Below are positions 9,549 to 21,129 of a DNA stretch of 64,000 nucleotides, piece by piece. Under the pieces are notes generated by a model. The model was given only the letters and a program-made list of their open reading frames with translations, was not told the origin of the DNA and ran no database searches. Both the position numbers and the translations under genes were made by a program. Positions within the stretch are counted from its first letter, which is position 1. Each line of letters starts with the position of its first letter. Origin of the DNA: an uncultured Ferrimonas sp. (lineage in GTDB: Bacteria > Pseudomonadota > Gammaproteobacteria > Enterobacterales > Shewanellaceae); contig NZ_CANLCI010000014.1 of NCBI RefSeq assembly GCF_947489035.1, positions 1 to 64,000 of the forward strand, given 5' to 3'.

Positions 9549-10940
9549 TTAAGATTTTGGCAGTGGGATTGGCCGTAAGTTGCTGTTGGCGTTAGCCATT
9601 AACCAGGTGAACACGGTGTAGACCGCCGAGGACTGCTGAATCGCCGCGGGCGGGATCTTGTCGAGGGTGTCATCGGGGGTGTGGTGGTAATCAAAGTAAT
9701 CAGTCCCGTCTAAGGCCAAACCGGCGACGGGCACCCCCAGCGGGGGCAATACCGACATGTCTGGGCCACCCCAGCTGTTGTTGTTGCCCCGCTTAACGCC
9801 TAAGGATTCCAGTTGCTTAGCCATGGCATTAAAGTCGCTAAGGGCGTGTTCACCAACGCGGCTGTGAATGGCGTAGATGGGGCCAGCGCCAAAGTCAGCT
9901 TCGGCGGCGATGTAGTGCTTATCCAATTCCCCCTTATGGGCATCGCGGTACGCTTTGGCGCCCACGAGGCCAATCTCTTCTGCGGCAAAGAGCGCCACAC
10001 GGATGGTACGCTGCGGCTTCAGCTTGGCATCGATGATCTGCTGGGCAGCCCCCACAACAATGCCAACTCCGGCACCATCGTCTAGGGCGCCGGTGCCTTC
10101 ATCCCACGAATCAAGGTGGGCACCAATTAAGACGATCTCGTCGGCTTTGCTGCTGCCGGTGATCTCACCAATCACGTTGTACGACGTTTTAGGGCTGAAA
10201 GATTCAGTTTGAATGTTCATGCTGAGCTCAACATGGCTGTCGCGCTGTAGCATGCGAGTCAACTGATCCGCATCCGGTGCCGACAGGGTGACGGCAGGCA
10301 CCTTGGCAATCCCTTTGGCGTAACGCATCACCCCCGTGTGGGCAAAACGGTGGCTGTCGGTGCCTACGGAGCGCAGCAGCAGGCCAACGGCCCCTTTGCT
10401 GGCGGCAATGGACGCGCCTTTGCTGCGTGCCTTAACCACTGGGCCATAACCTCGGCCATCGCGAGAACGCTCCATCTGGTGATCAATAAACGCCAACTTG
10501 CCGGTTAATGACCCCGCCGGTGCGGCTTCCAGATCCGCCAAGGTGGCAAAACGCACAATCGGTGCGGTAATGCCGGATTCTGGCGTGCCCACGGAATTGC
10601 CTAAGGCGGTGATCACCAAGGCTTGGGGGTAAGGTTGGGTTACCTGAGCACTGATGGCACGACGCTCCCAATGGGGCACTTGCACAGGCTCGATATACAC
10701 CTTATCAAACCCCATCGCTTTAAAGCGGGCTTGAGCCCACTGCACGGCACGCATGTCTGCGGCGGTGCCCGGTAGGCGCGGGCCAATTTCGGTGGTGAGA
10801 TCTTCCACAATTTGATAAGCGGCACTGGACTGCATCGCTTGCTGCTGCAGCTGGGCGGCGGCATCTAAGGTGGCGTTAGAAAAGGGGTTGGCCAGTGCGG
10901 CAGCACTAACGAGTGAAAGGGCGAGAATGGCGCGTTGCAT
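9549..10940 (-). CDS. secreted M28-family zinc peptidase (aminopeptidase or carboxypeptidase Q-like)
   Basis: A 463-residue protein with a signal peptide (LALSLVSAAALA, cleavage near residue 17), so periplasmic or exported. A protease-associated region occupies the middle (about 130-240). The M28 catalytic half holds two-zinc ligands: IGAHLDSWDEGTGALDDGAG (His, Asp), FAAEEIGLVG (Glu pair), AEADFGAG (Asp) and YHHTPDDTLD (His). It would remove terminal amino acids from peptides. The ATG has an AGGGA ribosome-binding site. It is transcribed alone in the same direction as rpsT but beyond the rpsT terminator. Confidence 0.9.
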   Translation of the reverse strand: MQRAILALSLVSAAALANPFSNATLDAAAQLQQQAMQSSAAYQIVEDLTTEIGPRLPGTAADMRAVQWAQARFKAMGFDKVYIEPVQVPHWERRAISAQVTQPYPQALVITALGNSVGTPESGITAPIVRFATLADLEAAPAGSLTGKLAFIDHQMERSRDGRGYGPVVKARSKGASIAASKGAVGLLLRSVGTDSHRFAHTGVMRYAKGIAKVPAVTLSAPDADQLTRMLQRDSHVELSMNIQTESFSPKTSYNVIGEITGSSKADEIVLIGAHLDSWDEGTGALDDGAGVGIVVGAAQQIIDAKLKPQRTIRVALFAAEEIGLVGAKAYRDAHKGELDKHYIAAEADFGAGPIYAIHSRVGEHALSDFNAMAKQLESLGVKRGNNNSWGGPDMSVLPPLGVPVAGLALDGTDYFDYHHTPDDTLDKIPPAAIQQSSAVYTVFTWLMANANSNLRPIPLPKS

Positions 10941-11060
10941 AAAATCCCTGCAAAGTGAGTTATCCGTAAGCGGGCTACTTTAGCAGATCTTGGGGTGAAG
11001 CTAAGAGGCGGTGGCGGGCTTTATGTAACAGCAGGTGGCAGGGCTGAATTACAGGCATAA

Positions 11061-11086
11061 AAAAACCGACCCTAAGGTCGGTTTTT
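11061..11086. terminator. terminator downstream of rpsT
   Basis: Stem AAAAACCGACC/GGTCGGTTTTT (11061-11071 with 11076-11086), loop CTAA. On the minus strand it ends rpsT with a T run. Confidence 0.9.
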
Positions 11087-11111
11087 AAAGCTTTCTGCTC
11101 AAAGTTCTGTA

Positions 11112-11372
11112 TTACAGAGCTTTGATTTGAGCAGCCAGACGGCTCTTATGACGAGCAGCTTTATTCTTGTGGATCAGGCCTTTGGTGGCCATGCGATCCA
11201 GGATAGGCTGGGCGGCAGTGAAAGCTTCGGTAGCAGCAGCTTTGTCACCAGAGGCGATTGCAGCTACAACTTTTTTGGTCAGGGTGCGCATCATGGAGCG
11301 ACGAGAAGCGTTGTGTTGACGACGCTTTTCAGCTTGGATGGCACGCTTCTTAGCAGACTTGATGTTAGCCAA
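11112..11372 (-). CDS. rpsT: 30S ribosomal protein S20
   Basis: An 86-residue basic, alanine-rich protein ([20 protein letters not shown] ...) that is clearly ribosomal protein S20, a primary 16S rRNA binder. The start codon is TTG, preceded by AGGAG. Escherichia coli rpsT also starts with UUG, which is tied to its translational autoregulation. A near-consensus promoter lies about 50 bp upstream and a terminator follows. Confidence 0.98.
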   Translation of the reverse strand: MANIKSAKKRAIQAEKRRQHNASRRSMMRTLTKKVVAAIASGDKAAATEAFTAAQPILDRMATKGLIHKNKAARHKSRLAAQIKAL

Positions 11373-11419
11373 GTGCGAACTCCTAAAAACGGTACGATCT
11401 GGATTTTACAAGGGTCGCG

Positions 11420-11448
11420 AATTTACTCATTTCGCTCGTTAATGTCAA
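11420..11448 (-). promoter_or_regulatory. sigma-70 promoter of rpsT
   Basis: On the minus strand, TTGACA, a 17-nt spacer and TAAATT form a near-consensus promoter. It would give an rpsT leader of roughly 40 nt. Confidence 0.75.
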
Positions 11449-11550
11449 TGACGACGGGCAAAATAACGCCAATATATTGGTCCAGAAACCAATTTTGGCC
11501 TTCCACAACCCTACGGTTTAAGATGGTGCGAAATTCTAGCAGCATTCCTG

Positions 11551-11580
11551 CCACGGTGACAGTGGTCGTGGATTTTTTTT
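11551..11580 (+). terminator. terminator-like hairpin before murJ
   Basis: CCACG/CGTGG (or CCAC/GTGG with a shorter loop) followed by GA and eight T residues on the plus strand. It lies about 68 bp before murJ with no plus-strand gene upstream, so it could block stray transcription or attenuate a murJ leader. The stem is short. Confidence 0.35.
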
Positions 11581-11647
11581 GCTGACTATTGCGCCATTGG
11601 CGAATAAAGCGTCAATTATGCCCCTCTATCCAAGTTGAGTATTCCTG

Positions 11648-13201
11648 TTGAGTAAAAAATTAGTGCGTTCTGGCCTTATTGTCAGTGCGATGACCCTGAT
11701 CTCTCGCGTGCTGGGATTAGTGCGTGATGTGGTGGTGGCCAATTTAATGGGGGCCGGGGCGGCGGCGGATGTCTTTTTCCTGGCCAATAAAATCCCCAAC
11801 TTTCTGCGTCGGCTGTTTGCCGAAGGGGCGTTTGCCCAAGCGTTTGTACCAGTGCTGAGCGAATACCAGCACGATAAGCCCGATCAGGTGCGGCAGTTGG
11901 TGGCGAAAGTCAGCGGCACCTTAGGCACCATTATTACCGTTGTGACCCTGCTGGGGGTGATCGGCTCGCCAGTGATTGCCGCCCTGTTTGGTACCGGTTG
12001 GTTTATTGATTGGCTGAATGACGCCCCCGGCGGGGAGAAATTTACCCTTGCGGCCCTGATGCTGAAGATCACCTTCCCCTATTTATGGTTTATCACCTTA
12101 ACGGCGTTGTCGGGGGCGATTTTGAATACCCTTGGCCGTTTTGCGGTGGCGGCGTTTACCCCGGTCTTTTTAAACGTGGCCATCATTGCCTGTGCCTTGT
12201 GGTTGGCGCCGCAGCTGGCACAACCGGAATTGGCGCTGGCGTGGGGGGTATTCTTAGGCGGACTCATTCAGTTTCTGTTTCAGATCCCCTTTCTATACCG
12301 CAATAAGATGTTGGTGCGGCCGCAATGGGGTTGGCATGATCCTGGGGTAAAGAAAATTCGTACCTTGATGATCCCAGCCATGTTTGGGGTGTCGGTCAGC
12401 CAGATCAACCTGTTATTTGATACTTTAATTGCCAGCTTCTTGATGACCGGCTCCATCAGTTGGCTTTATTACTCGGATCGCTTGTTGGAGTTTCCTCTGG
12501 GTCTGTTTGGGATTGCCATCGCAACGGTGATCCTACCGGCGTTGTCGCGCAATCAAGCCGCGGCCGATCCGAAGCAGTTTGCCCGCACCATGGATTGGGG
12601 CGTACGCAGCGTATTGCTGGTGGGCATTCCGGCGATGTTGGGATTGATGGTGTTAGCGCAGCCGATGCTGATGGTGCTATTCATGCGCGGCGCCTTCTCC
12701 GTGGCAGACAGCCAAATGGCGGCCATGAGCCTATTAGCGTACGCCTCAGGCTTATTAAGCTTTATGTTGGTGAAGGTGTTAGCGCCGGGTTATTACGCCC
12801 GCCAAGACACCAAAACTCCGGTGCGCTACGGCATCATTGCGATGGTGGCCAACATGGGCTTTAACGTCGCTCTGGCGATCCCCTTTGGCTACGTTGGCTT
12901 AGCGTTGGCAACGGCGGCATCGGCCACCTTAAACGCTGGGCTGCTGTACCGCGGTTTAGTGCAGCAGCGGGTGTATCAAGTCAGCCAGCAAAGTGGGCGC
13001 TTAATTGGCAAAATGGTGGTGGCCGGGGCAGTGATGGCCACTACGGTGTGGTGGCTATCCCCAGCCGAAGCGGTGTGGTTAGCTTGGGGCCTAGCCGAGC
13101 GCAGCTTGTGGCTCTTTACCTACATTGGTGCTGGCGTAGCCACCTATCTGGCCAGCTTGCTGCTGTTAGGGCTGCGCCCGCGGCATCTGCGTGCGGCTTG
13201 A
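11648..13201 (+). CDS. murJ: lipid II flippase MurJ
   Basis: A 517-residue inner-membrane protein of the MOP superfamily (about 14 helices) that flips lipid II across the membrane for peptidoglycan synthesis. The N-terminus (LVRSGLIVSAMTLISRVLGL, then VRDVVVANLMGAG and FRRLFAEGAFAQAFVPVL-like sequence) is characteristic. The start is a TTG at 11648; the next in-frame ATG would remove conserved residues, so TTG is preferred. It precedes ribF, as in many gammaproteobacteria including Pseudomonas aeruginosa. Confidence 0.95.
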   Translation: MSKKLVRSGLIVSAMTLISRVLGLVRDVVVANLMGAGAAADVFFLANKIPNFLRRLFAEGAFAQAFVPVLSEYQHDKPDQVRQLVAKVSGTLGTIITVVTLLGVIGSPVIAALFGTGWFIDWLNDAPGGEKFTLAALMLKITFPYLWFITLTALSGAILNTLGRFAVAAFTPVFLNVAIIACALWLAPQLAQPELALAWGVFLGGLIQFLFQIPFLYRNKMLVRPQWGWHDPGVKKIRTLMIPAMFGVSVSQINLLFDTLIASFLMTGSISWLYYSDRLLEFPLGLFGIAIATVILPALSRNQAAADPKQFARTMDWGVRSVLLVGIPAMLGLMVLAQPMLMVLFMRGAFSVADSQMAAMSLLAYASGLLSFMLVKVLAPGYYARQDTKTPVRYGIIAMVANMGFNVALAIPFGYVGLALATAASATLNAGLLYRGLVQQRVYQVSQQSGRLIGKMVVAGAVMATTVWWLSPAEAVWLAWGLAERSLWLFTYIGAGVATYLASLLLLGLRPRHLRAA

Positions 13202-13273
13202 GTTAAATTCGACCGGACTGGGATGATGCAGCCAATGGCCGTGCCAGTTCGCCGCCTACGGCGCGGCCGTCCA

Positions 13274-13302
13274 TTGGTATTGCCCCTAAGCTGGGGTATA
13301 AT
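13274..13302 (+). promoter_or_regulatory. candidate promoter of the ribF-ileS-lspA-fkpB-ispH operon
   Basis: TTGGTA, a 17-nt spacer and a perfect TATAAT lie 37 bp before ribF. Confidence 0.65.
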
Positions 13303-13338
13303 CCGGCGATTTTCGAAGCAAAAGACAAGCTGCACCCT

Positions 13339-14280
13339 ATGGAGTTAGTGCGAGGGATCCACAACCTCACCCCAAAACATCACGGCTGTGTATTAACCAT
13401 TGGTAACTTTGATGGGGTACACCAAGGCCACGCGGCGGTTATTGCCCGAGTGGTTGAGATGGCAAAACAGCATCAGGTGCCCGCAACGGTGCTGCTGTTT
13501 GATCCGCAACCGCAAGAGTATTTTGCCGGCGATAACGCGCCAGCAAGATTAAGCTTGTTGCGCGATAAACTGAGCCGTTTGGCGCAGTTGGGGATTGATC
13601 GGGTGCTGTGCATCCGTTTTAACCAAAAGTTTGCCGACTTTGAAGCCCAGCGCTTCGTTGAGCAGCTGTTGGTGAAGCAGCTCGGGGTGCGTCACCTCGT
13701 GGTGGGCGACGACTTTTGCTTTGGTAAAGCGCGGCAGGGCAACTACGCCATGCTGCAACAAGCTGGTGCACGCCACGGCTTTACCGTGCAAGACACCGCC
13801 AGCTGTTTGCTGGGGGCGGCACGGATCTCCAGCACCTTGATCCGACAAGCGTTGGCGCAGGGGGATCTGAGCGGTGCTGAGCAGATGCTGGGTTACCCAT
13901 ATCAGATCAGTGGCCGCGTAGCCCATGGCGACAAGCTGGGGCGCACCCTCAACTTTCCTACTGCCAACTTGCCTTTAAGACGCAAGGTGGTGCCGGTAAG
14001 TGGGGTGTACGCGGTCAAGGTACGCTTTGCCGATGGCAGCGTGCGCGATGGCGTGGCCAACGTGGGCAAACGCCCCACGGTGCACGGTGAAAATTGCCGT
14101 TTAGAAGTACATATTTTTGATTTTGCTGCTGACATTTATGGGCAGCAGTTGCAGATCCAGCTGATCAGTTGGCTGCGAGATGAACAACGCTTTGAGTCGC
14201 TTGATGCGCTGAAAGCCCAAATAAGCGCAGACGTTATCGAAGCAAAAGCTCGTTTGTCTGCACCTGAATACTTAGTTTGA
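13339..14280 (+). CDS. ribF: bifunctional riboflavin kinase / FAD synthetase
   Basis: A 313-residue enzyme converting riboflavin to FMN and then FAD. The N-terminal adenylyltransferase domain has TIGNFDGVHQGH (nucleotide-binding HxGH-type loop) and the ISSTLIRQALAQGDL motif. The C-terminal kinase domain has GRVAHGDKLGRTLNFPTAN (the PTAN motif) and ends with typical LRDEQRFESLDAL. The ATG at 13339 matches the family N-terminus. It is first in a tight operon with ileS 23 bp downstream. Confidence 0.97.
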   Translation: MELVRGIHNLTPKHHGCVLTIGNFDGVHQGHAAVIARVVEMAKQHQVPATVLLFDPQPQEYFAGDNAPARLSLLRDKLSRLAQLGIDRVLCIRFNQKFADFEAQRFVEQLLVKQLGVRHLVVGDDFCFGKARQGNYAMLQQAGARHGFTVQDTASCLLGAARISSTLIRQALAQGDLSGAEQMLGYPYQISGRVAHGDKLGRTLNFPTANLPLRRKVVPVSGVYAVKVRFADGSVRDGVANVGKRPTVHGENCRLEVHIFDFAADIYGQQLQIQLISWLRDEQRFESLDALKAQISADVIEAKARLSAPEYLV

Positions 14281-14303
14281 ACTCCTTGATGGTGAAGCCC
14301 TAA

Positions 14304-17100
<2,797 letters not shown>

Positions 17101-17108
<8 letters not shown>

Positions 17109-17625
17109 GGAAGCCTGGGCTAATCGCCCCGCGCAATGGACGCGCAGTGGTTGCTCTTGGTTATGGCTGGCAGTGGTTGCATTGCTGGTCGATCAAGCCA
17201 CTAAGTTGTATGTGGCGGCCAGCTTTGAGTACGGCGTGCGCTTGCCGTTTTTGCCGTCGCTCAACCTAACCTACGTGCATAACCCCGGTGCCGCATTCAG
17301 CTTTTTAGCCGATGCCGGTGGTTGGCAGCGTTGGGGTTTTGCGGTGTTTGCGTTGATTGTGACCGTCGCACTTACCCTGATGATGCGCGCCGAAAACAAA
17401 CAGAAAAAGATGATTAACATCAGCTATGCGCTGATCATCAGTGGTGCCATTGGTAACATGATAGATCGCCTAGCTTATGGCTATGTGATCGACTTTATCG
17501 ACTTTTACGTGGGCAATTGGCATTGGCCAGCGTTTAACATCGCCGATACCGCCATCTGCATTGGTGCTGCCCTAATGATTTTAGATTCGATGCTGCAACC
17601 TAAGCCATCGAAGGAGGCTAAGTGA
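17101..17625 (+). CDS. lspA: lipoprotein signal peptidase (signal peptidase II)
   Basis: A 174-residue inner-membrane aspartyl protease with four transmembrane helices that cleaves prolipoprotein signal peptides. The two catalytic Asp motifs are [15 protein letters not shown] and [24 protein letters not shown] is also conserved. I place the start at the ATG at 17101, preceded by GGGGAA and overlapping the ileS stop. An in-frame start nine codons earlier lies inside ileS and is less likely. Confidence 0.96.
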
Positions 17626-18074
17626 GCGAACTGGTAGTCGGGCTTAATGCCCACGTATTTATGCACTTTAACGTTGAGCTGCCCGATGGCAGTGTGGCCG
17701 ATAGCACCCGAGCTCACGGTAAGCCCGCACGGTTAACCTTGGGTGACGGCAGCTTAAGTGCTGGCATGGAAAAGGCGTTGATGGGCTTAGCAAAGGGCGA
17801 TAAAAAGCGCTTTAGCTTGCCGCCAGAAGACGCCTTTGGCCAACCGAACCCAGACAACATGCAGCACATGGATCGCACTCAGTTTGCTGCGGATGCGGAT
17901 CTGACTAACGGCACCATCATGGCGTTTACCGCGCCGGATGGAAATCAATACCCCGGCGTGATCCGCGACGTGGTGGGCGATTCAGTAACGGTGGATTTTA
18001 ACCACCCACTGGCTGGGCAAACGGTGCTGTTTGATGTGGAGATTTTGGACGTCGTTGCCAAGGAGGCACAATGA
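17622..18074 (+). CDS. fkpB: FKBP-type peptidyl-prolyl isomerase (SlpA/FkpB)
   Basis: A 150-residue SlyD-like FKBP without a signal peptide, so a cytoplasmic proline isomerase and chaperone. FKBP features are [42 protein letters not shown] and the C-terminal [18 protein letters not shown]. The GTG start overlaps the lspA stop by 4 nt (GTGA) behind a strong AAGGAGG site, implying translational coupling. Its stop overlaps the ispH start. Confidence 0.95.
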   Translation: MSELVVGLNAHVFMHFNVELPDGSVADSTRAHGKPARLTLGDGSLSAGMEKALMGLAKGDKKRFSLPPEDAFGQPNPDNMQHMDRTQFAADADLTNGTIMAFTAPDGNQYPGVIRDVVGDSVTVDFNHPLAGQTVLFDVEILDVVAKEAQ

Positions 18075-19000
18075 AGGTCCTGATGGCCAATCCCCGCGGT
18101 TTTTGTGCTGGCGTTGATCGCGCCATCACCATTGTTGAGCGGGCACTGGAGCTGTTTGAAAAGCCGATCTACGTACGCCATGAAGTGGTGCATAACCGCT
18201 ACGTGGTTGACGGCCTGCGTAACCGTGGCGCGGTGTTTGTTGATGAACTGAGCGAAGTGCCAGACAACAGCATTGTGATCTTTTCAGCGCACGGGGTATC
18301 GCAAACCGTGCGCGGCGAAGCCAAACAGCGTGGCTTGAAGGTGTTTGATGCCACTTGTCCGCTGGTGACCAAAGTGCACATGCAGGTAACTCGCGCCAGC
18401 CGCAAAGGGATTGAGTGCGTGTTGATTGGTCATGCTGGTCACCCCGAGGTGGAAGGCACCATGGGCCAATACGACAACGCCGAGGGTGGCATCTACCTGA
18501 TCGAATCGCCGCAAGATGTGGCGAAGATGCAGGTGAAAGACGAAACCAACCTGACCTTTGTTACCCAAACCACATTATCAATGGACGATACCGCGGCAGT
18601 GATTGATGCGCTGCGAGCGCGTTTTCCGTCGGTAGAAGGGCCACGCAAAGACGACATCTGTTACGCCACCCAAAATCGACAAGATGCGGTGCGCGCGCTG
18701 GCCGCTCAAAGTGATTTGGTGCTGGTGGTGGGATCGAAGAACTCCTCGAACTCTAACCGTTTGCGTGATGTCGCCATCAAGTGCGGCAGCAAAGCCTATT
18801 TGATCGATGGTGCCAACGACGTTGATCCCCAATGGTTTGAAGGCGTTAGCCGAATTGGCGTTACCGCTGGCGCGTCGGCGCCAGAGGTGTTGGTGCAAGG
18901 GGTGATCGATACCCTTAAAGCTCACGGCGTTGATGCGGTGGAGGAAGCCAGCGGAGTTGAGGAAAACGTGATTTTCCATGTGCCGGCTGAGTTAAAGTAA
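18071..19000 (+). CDS. ispH: 4-hydroxy-3-methylbut-2-enyl diphosphate reductase
   Basis: A 309-residue iron-sulfur enzyme making IPP and DMAPP in the last step of the MEP isoprenoid pathway. The three cluster cysteines are at Cys12 ([12 protein letters not shown]), Cys96 ([12 protein letters not shown]) and Cys197 ([11 protein letters not shown]). The substrate-binding [12 protein letters not shown] segment is present. The start overlaps the fkpB stop (ATGA). It is the last gene of the operon, before a terminator, and directly precedes the pilus cluster; in Pseudomonas aeruginosa ispH also adjoins fimU-pilVWXY1Y2E. Confidence 0.98.
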   Translation: MKVLMANPRGFCAGVDRAITIVERALELFEKPIYVRHEVVHNRYVVDGLRNRGAVFVDELSEVPDNSIVIFSAHGVSQTVRGEAKQRGLKVFDATCPLVTKVHMQVTRASRKGIECVLIGHAGHPEVEGTMGQYDNAEGGIYLIESPQDVAKMQVKDETNLTFVTQTTLSMDDTAAVIDALRARFPSVEGPRKDDICYATQNRQDAVRALAAQSDLVLVVGSKNSSNSNRLRDVAIKCGSKAYLIDGANDVDPQWFEGVSRIGVTAGASAPEVLVQGVIDTLKAHGVDAVEEASGVEENVIFHVPAELK

Positions 19001-19020
19001 GCCACTGTTTTATTTAAAAG

Positions 19021-19045
19021 CGCTGCCTTAGGGCGGCGTTTTTTT
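19021..19045 (+). terminator. terminator after ispH
   Basis: Stem CGCTGCC/GGCGGCG (one T-G pair), loop TTAG, followed by seven T residues. Confidence 0.85.
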
Positions 19046-19120
19046 GGGCCTGTCGATCCGCAATAGAGCCCCGTTGACTATATTCTGTACTGCCTTTTGG
19101 GCAATTAGGGAGCGGTACGG

Positions 19121-19717
19121 ATGTTGGGGCACAGGAAGCTGTCTGCCACTGCTGTGAGGGGCATGCAGCATGGCTTTACATTGATTGAAGTGATGGTGGC
19201 TGCCATCGTAACCACCGTGGGGTTATTGGGGGTGTTTCAGCTGCACACTCAAGCCAAACGCAGCAGCTTTGAATCATTCAATTACAGTAATGCCAGCGTA
19301 ATGGCCACGGATGTGATTGATCGCATGCGCCTTAATCCTACCCAGCTGGCCAACTACGCCGGAACCAATTTCGGCGCGGGCAGCCAACCCGTACCAACTA
19401 CCCCATGCAAACTGTCTGCTGGTGTCATCAATAATTGCAGTGATAACGAGTTACTGCAGTGGGATCGTTTCCACTGGGAACAGATGCTCTTGGGCAGTGC
19501 CGAGCAGCGGGGCAGCACCAACATTGGCGCCCCGGCTGGCATTGTGGGCTGTATTTTTGTTACCGGCATTGTGGTGGAAGTGGTGGTGTCGTGGCGGGGA
19601 TTGGTGGCCAGCAGTGACGGGGCCAGCAACCACAGTGCCAATGCCAAAACCTGCGGCCAGAGCAACAGCCATCGCCGCCAAGTCGTGCTTAATACCGTGA
19701 TATTGAATCGCCCATGA
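19121..19717 (+). CDS. pilV: type IV pilus minor pilin PilV, copy 1
   Basis: A 198-residue prepilin. A leader of about 18 residues ends in MQHG before FTLIEVM (prepilin-peptidase site, Glu at +5), and a hydrophobic helix with LLGVFQLHTQAKRSSFES follows, as in PilV. Minor pilins prime assembly of the pilus and its tip complex. The ATG at 19121 has GGGAG eight nt upstream. It overlaps pilW by 4 nt. The second copy (26024-26602) shares the same middle pattern (MLLGSAEQRGSTNIG versus ELSGRSERVGSTNIG). Confidence 0.88.
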   Translation: MLGHRKLSATAVRGMQHGFTLIEVMVAAIVTTVGLLGVFQLHTQAKRSSFESFNYSNASVMATDVIDRMRLNPTQLANYAGTNFGAGSQPVPTTPCKLSAGVINNCSDNELLQWDRFHWEQMLLGSAEQRGSTNIGAPAGIVGCIFVTGIVVEVVVSWRGLVASSDGASNHSANAKTCGQSNSHRRQVVLNTVILNRP

Positions 19718-20685
19718 AAACACAACAAGGGCTAACCATAGCCGAATTGATGATCGCGATGGTGGTGGGACTGTTTGTGCTGGGCGGTTCGTACGCGATC
19801 TTTACCATGTCTGCGTCCAGTGTGCAGTCCACCGGTCAACAAAACCAGATCCAAGACAGCGCGCGGATGGCGCTACGGATGCTGCAAGATGATCTAAGCC
19901 AAGCGGGCTTTTTTGCCGATTTAACCGGATTGGATCTCATCCCTGGGGTTAATTTGTTGCCTTTACCCGCCATTGCGGGCATCGATTGCAATGGCGCGGG
20001 GCCCAATAACCGTACCTTCCCCAACAACATTGGCCATTTCCGTACACTTTGGGCTTACACCGAAGGGCATGGCCCCAAAATCAGCTGTTTGAGTGGCAAT
20101 CGTGGCGGTTCTGATGTGTTGCAAATCAAACGCCTACTCGGGCCTCAACAAGCCGCAGGCGATGAAGAAAGCGATCGCTATTACTTTATCAATAACCTCA
20201 CCCAAGGGCGCTTTTATGCTGGTAGCGGGGCTACGCCTGCCATGACCAGCGGCCGGATCTGGCAGTATCAACATCGAGTGTATTACGTGGCGAATAACGA
20301 TGCTGGGGTGCCCAGTTTGTTTCGCCGCAGTCTCAATACTGCCGATCTTATGGGCGCCGCTGAAGAGTTGGTTGAAGGGGTGGAAGAGATCAAATACCAG
20401 TTTGGGCTAGATGCCGATGGGGATTCCTTTGTGGACAGTTATCTGACCGCACGTGAGGTGACCAATAACATCTGGGATCAGGTTGGCGATAACCGCATTG
20501 TCGCGGTACGCATCAACATTTTGCTGCGCAGTGCCACTGAAGACAGCAGCATGAACCCCTCGGGTAGCACCACCTTCCAGATGCCAGACGCCAATAAAGT
20601 GATTGCCGCGGATAAGCATCGGCGCCGCTTGCTGAGTGCCACGGTGATGATGCGTAATCCGATCCTAACGGCGAGGAAAGGCTGA
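19714..20685 (+). CDS. pilW: type IV pilus minor pilin PilW, copy 1
   Basis: A 323-residue prepilin with a six-residue leader (MKTQQG) cut before LTIAELM, followed by the PilW signature TGQQNQIQDSARMALRMLQDD and LSQAGFFADL. It starts with an ATG overlapping the pilV stop (ATGA). The length equals that of the second copy (26599-27570), and the two align along their whole length by eye. It acts in the minor-pilin complex below PilY1. Confidence 0.9.
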   Translation: MKTQQGLTIAELMIAMVVGLFVLGGSYAIFTMSASSVQSTGQQNQIQDSARMALRMLQDDLSQAGFFADLTGLDLIPGVNLLPLPAIAGIDCNGAGPNNRTFPNNIGHFRTLWAYTEGHGPKISCLSGNRGGSDVLQIKRLLGPQQAAGDEESDRYYFINNLTQGRFYAGSGATPAMTSGRIWQYQHRVYYVANNDAGVPSLFRRSLNTADLMGAAEELVEGVEEIKYQFGLDADGDSFVDSYLTAREVTNNIWDQVGDNRIVAVRINILLRSATEDSSMNPSGSTTFQMPDANKVIAADKHRRRLLSATVMMRNPILTARKG

Positions 20686-21128
20686 TGAAACAGCAACGAG
20701 GCATTGCCTTGGTGGCCAGCATTTTGTTGTTGCTGATCCTTACGTTAGTGGCCGTGTCACTGGCGCAAAATAGCCGCAGCAGCAGCCAGTTGGCGGTGGC
20801 CAGCATGGCGCGGGATGAAGCGTTGCAATTGGCGAACGGCGGCCAAGAGAATTTTGTCGAAGGGCAGCGACTTGCTCGCGGTACCAGTGTGCTCATTACC
20901 AACTCGGATACTACGACTGTGGTTGATGGCACGTTGGGAGTGAATAACGACGTGGTGTTTATTATTGAAAGCAGTTGTCGTCGAGCTCGTAATGCCACCG
21001 CGAGCGGGGTGATTAACTGTCGCCAAAGCGATGTGGAAAGCACAATCCGTTTTGGTCGCAATCATCGCGGTAATCTGTCGGTAACCGCGGGCGTAGAGCA
21101 GCCGGTATTAAAAATGGGAGGGGGATAG
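20685..21128 (+). CDS. pilX: type IV pilus minor pilin PilX, copy 1
   Basis: A 147-residue PilX-type pilin. The leader MKQQRG precedes IALVASILLLLILTLVAVSL. It lacks Glu at +5, which is normal for PilX/GspK-like tip pilins. MARDEALQLANGGQENF is the PilX N-terminal region. The ATG overlaps the pilW TGA. A pair of Cys residues (SSCRRARNAT, INCRQSDVE) probably forms a disulfide. Confidence 0.87.
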   Translation: MKQQRGIALVASILLLLILTLVAVSLAQNSRSSSQLAVASMARDEALQLANGGQENFVEGQRLARGTSVLITNSDTTTVVDGTLGVNNDVVFIIESSCRRARNATASGVINCRQSDVESTIRFGRNHRGNLSVTAGVEQPVLKMGGG

Positions 21129-21129
21129 G

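Noticed and set aside
20685..21128. PilX copy 1 as a broken pilin for lack of Glu +5
   Set aside because: PilX/GspK-like tip pilins normally lack Glu +5, and copy 2 lacks it too.
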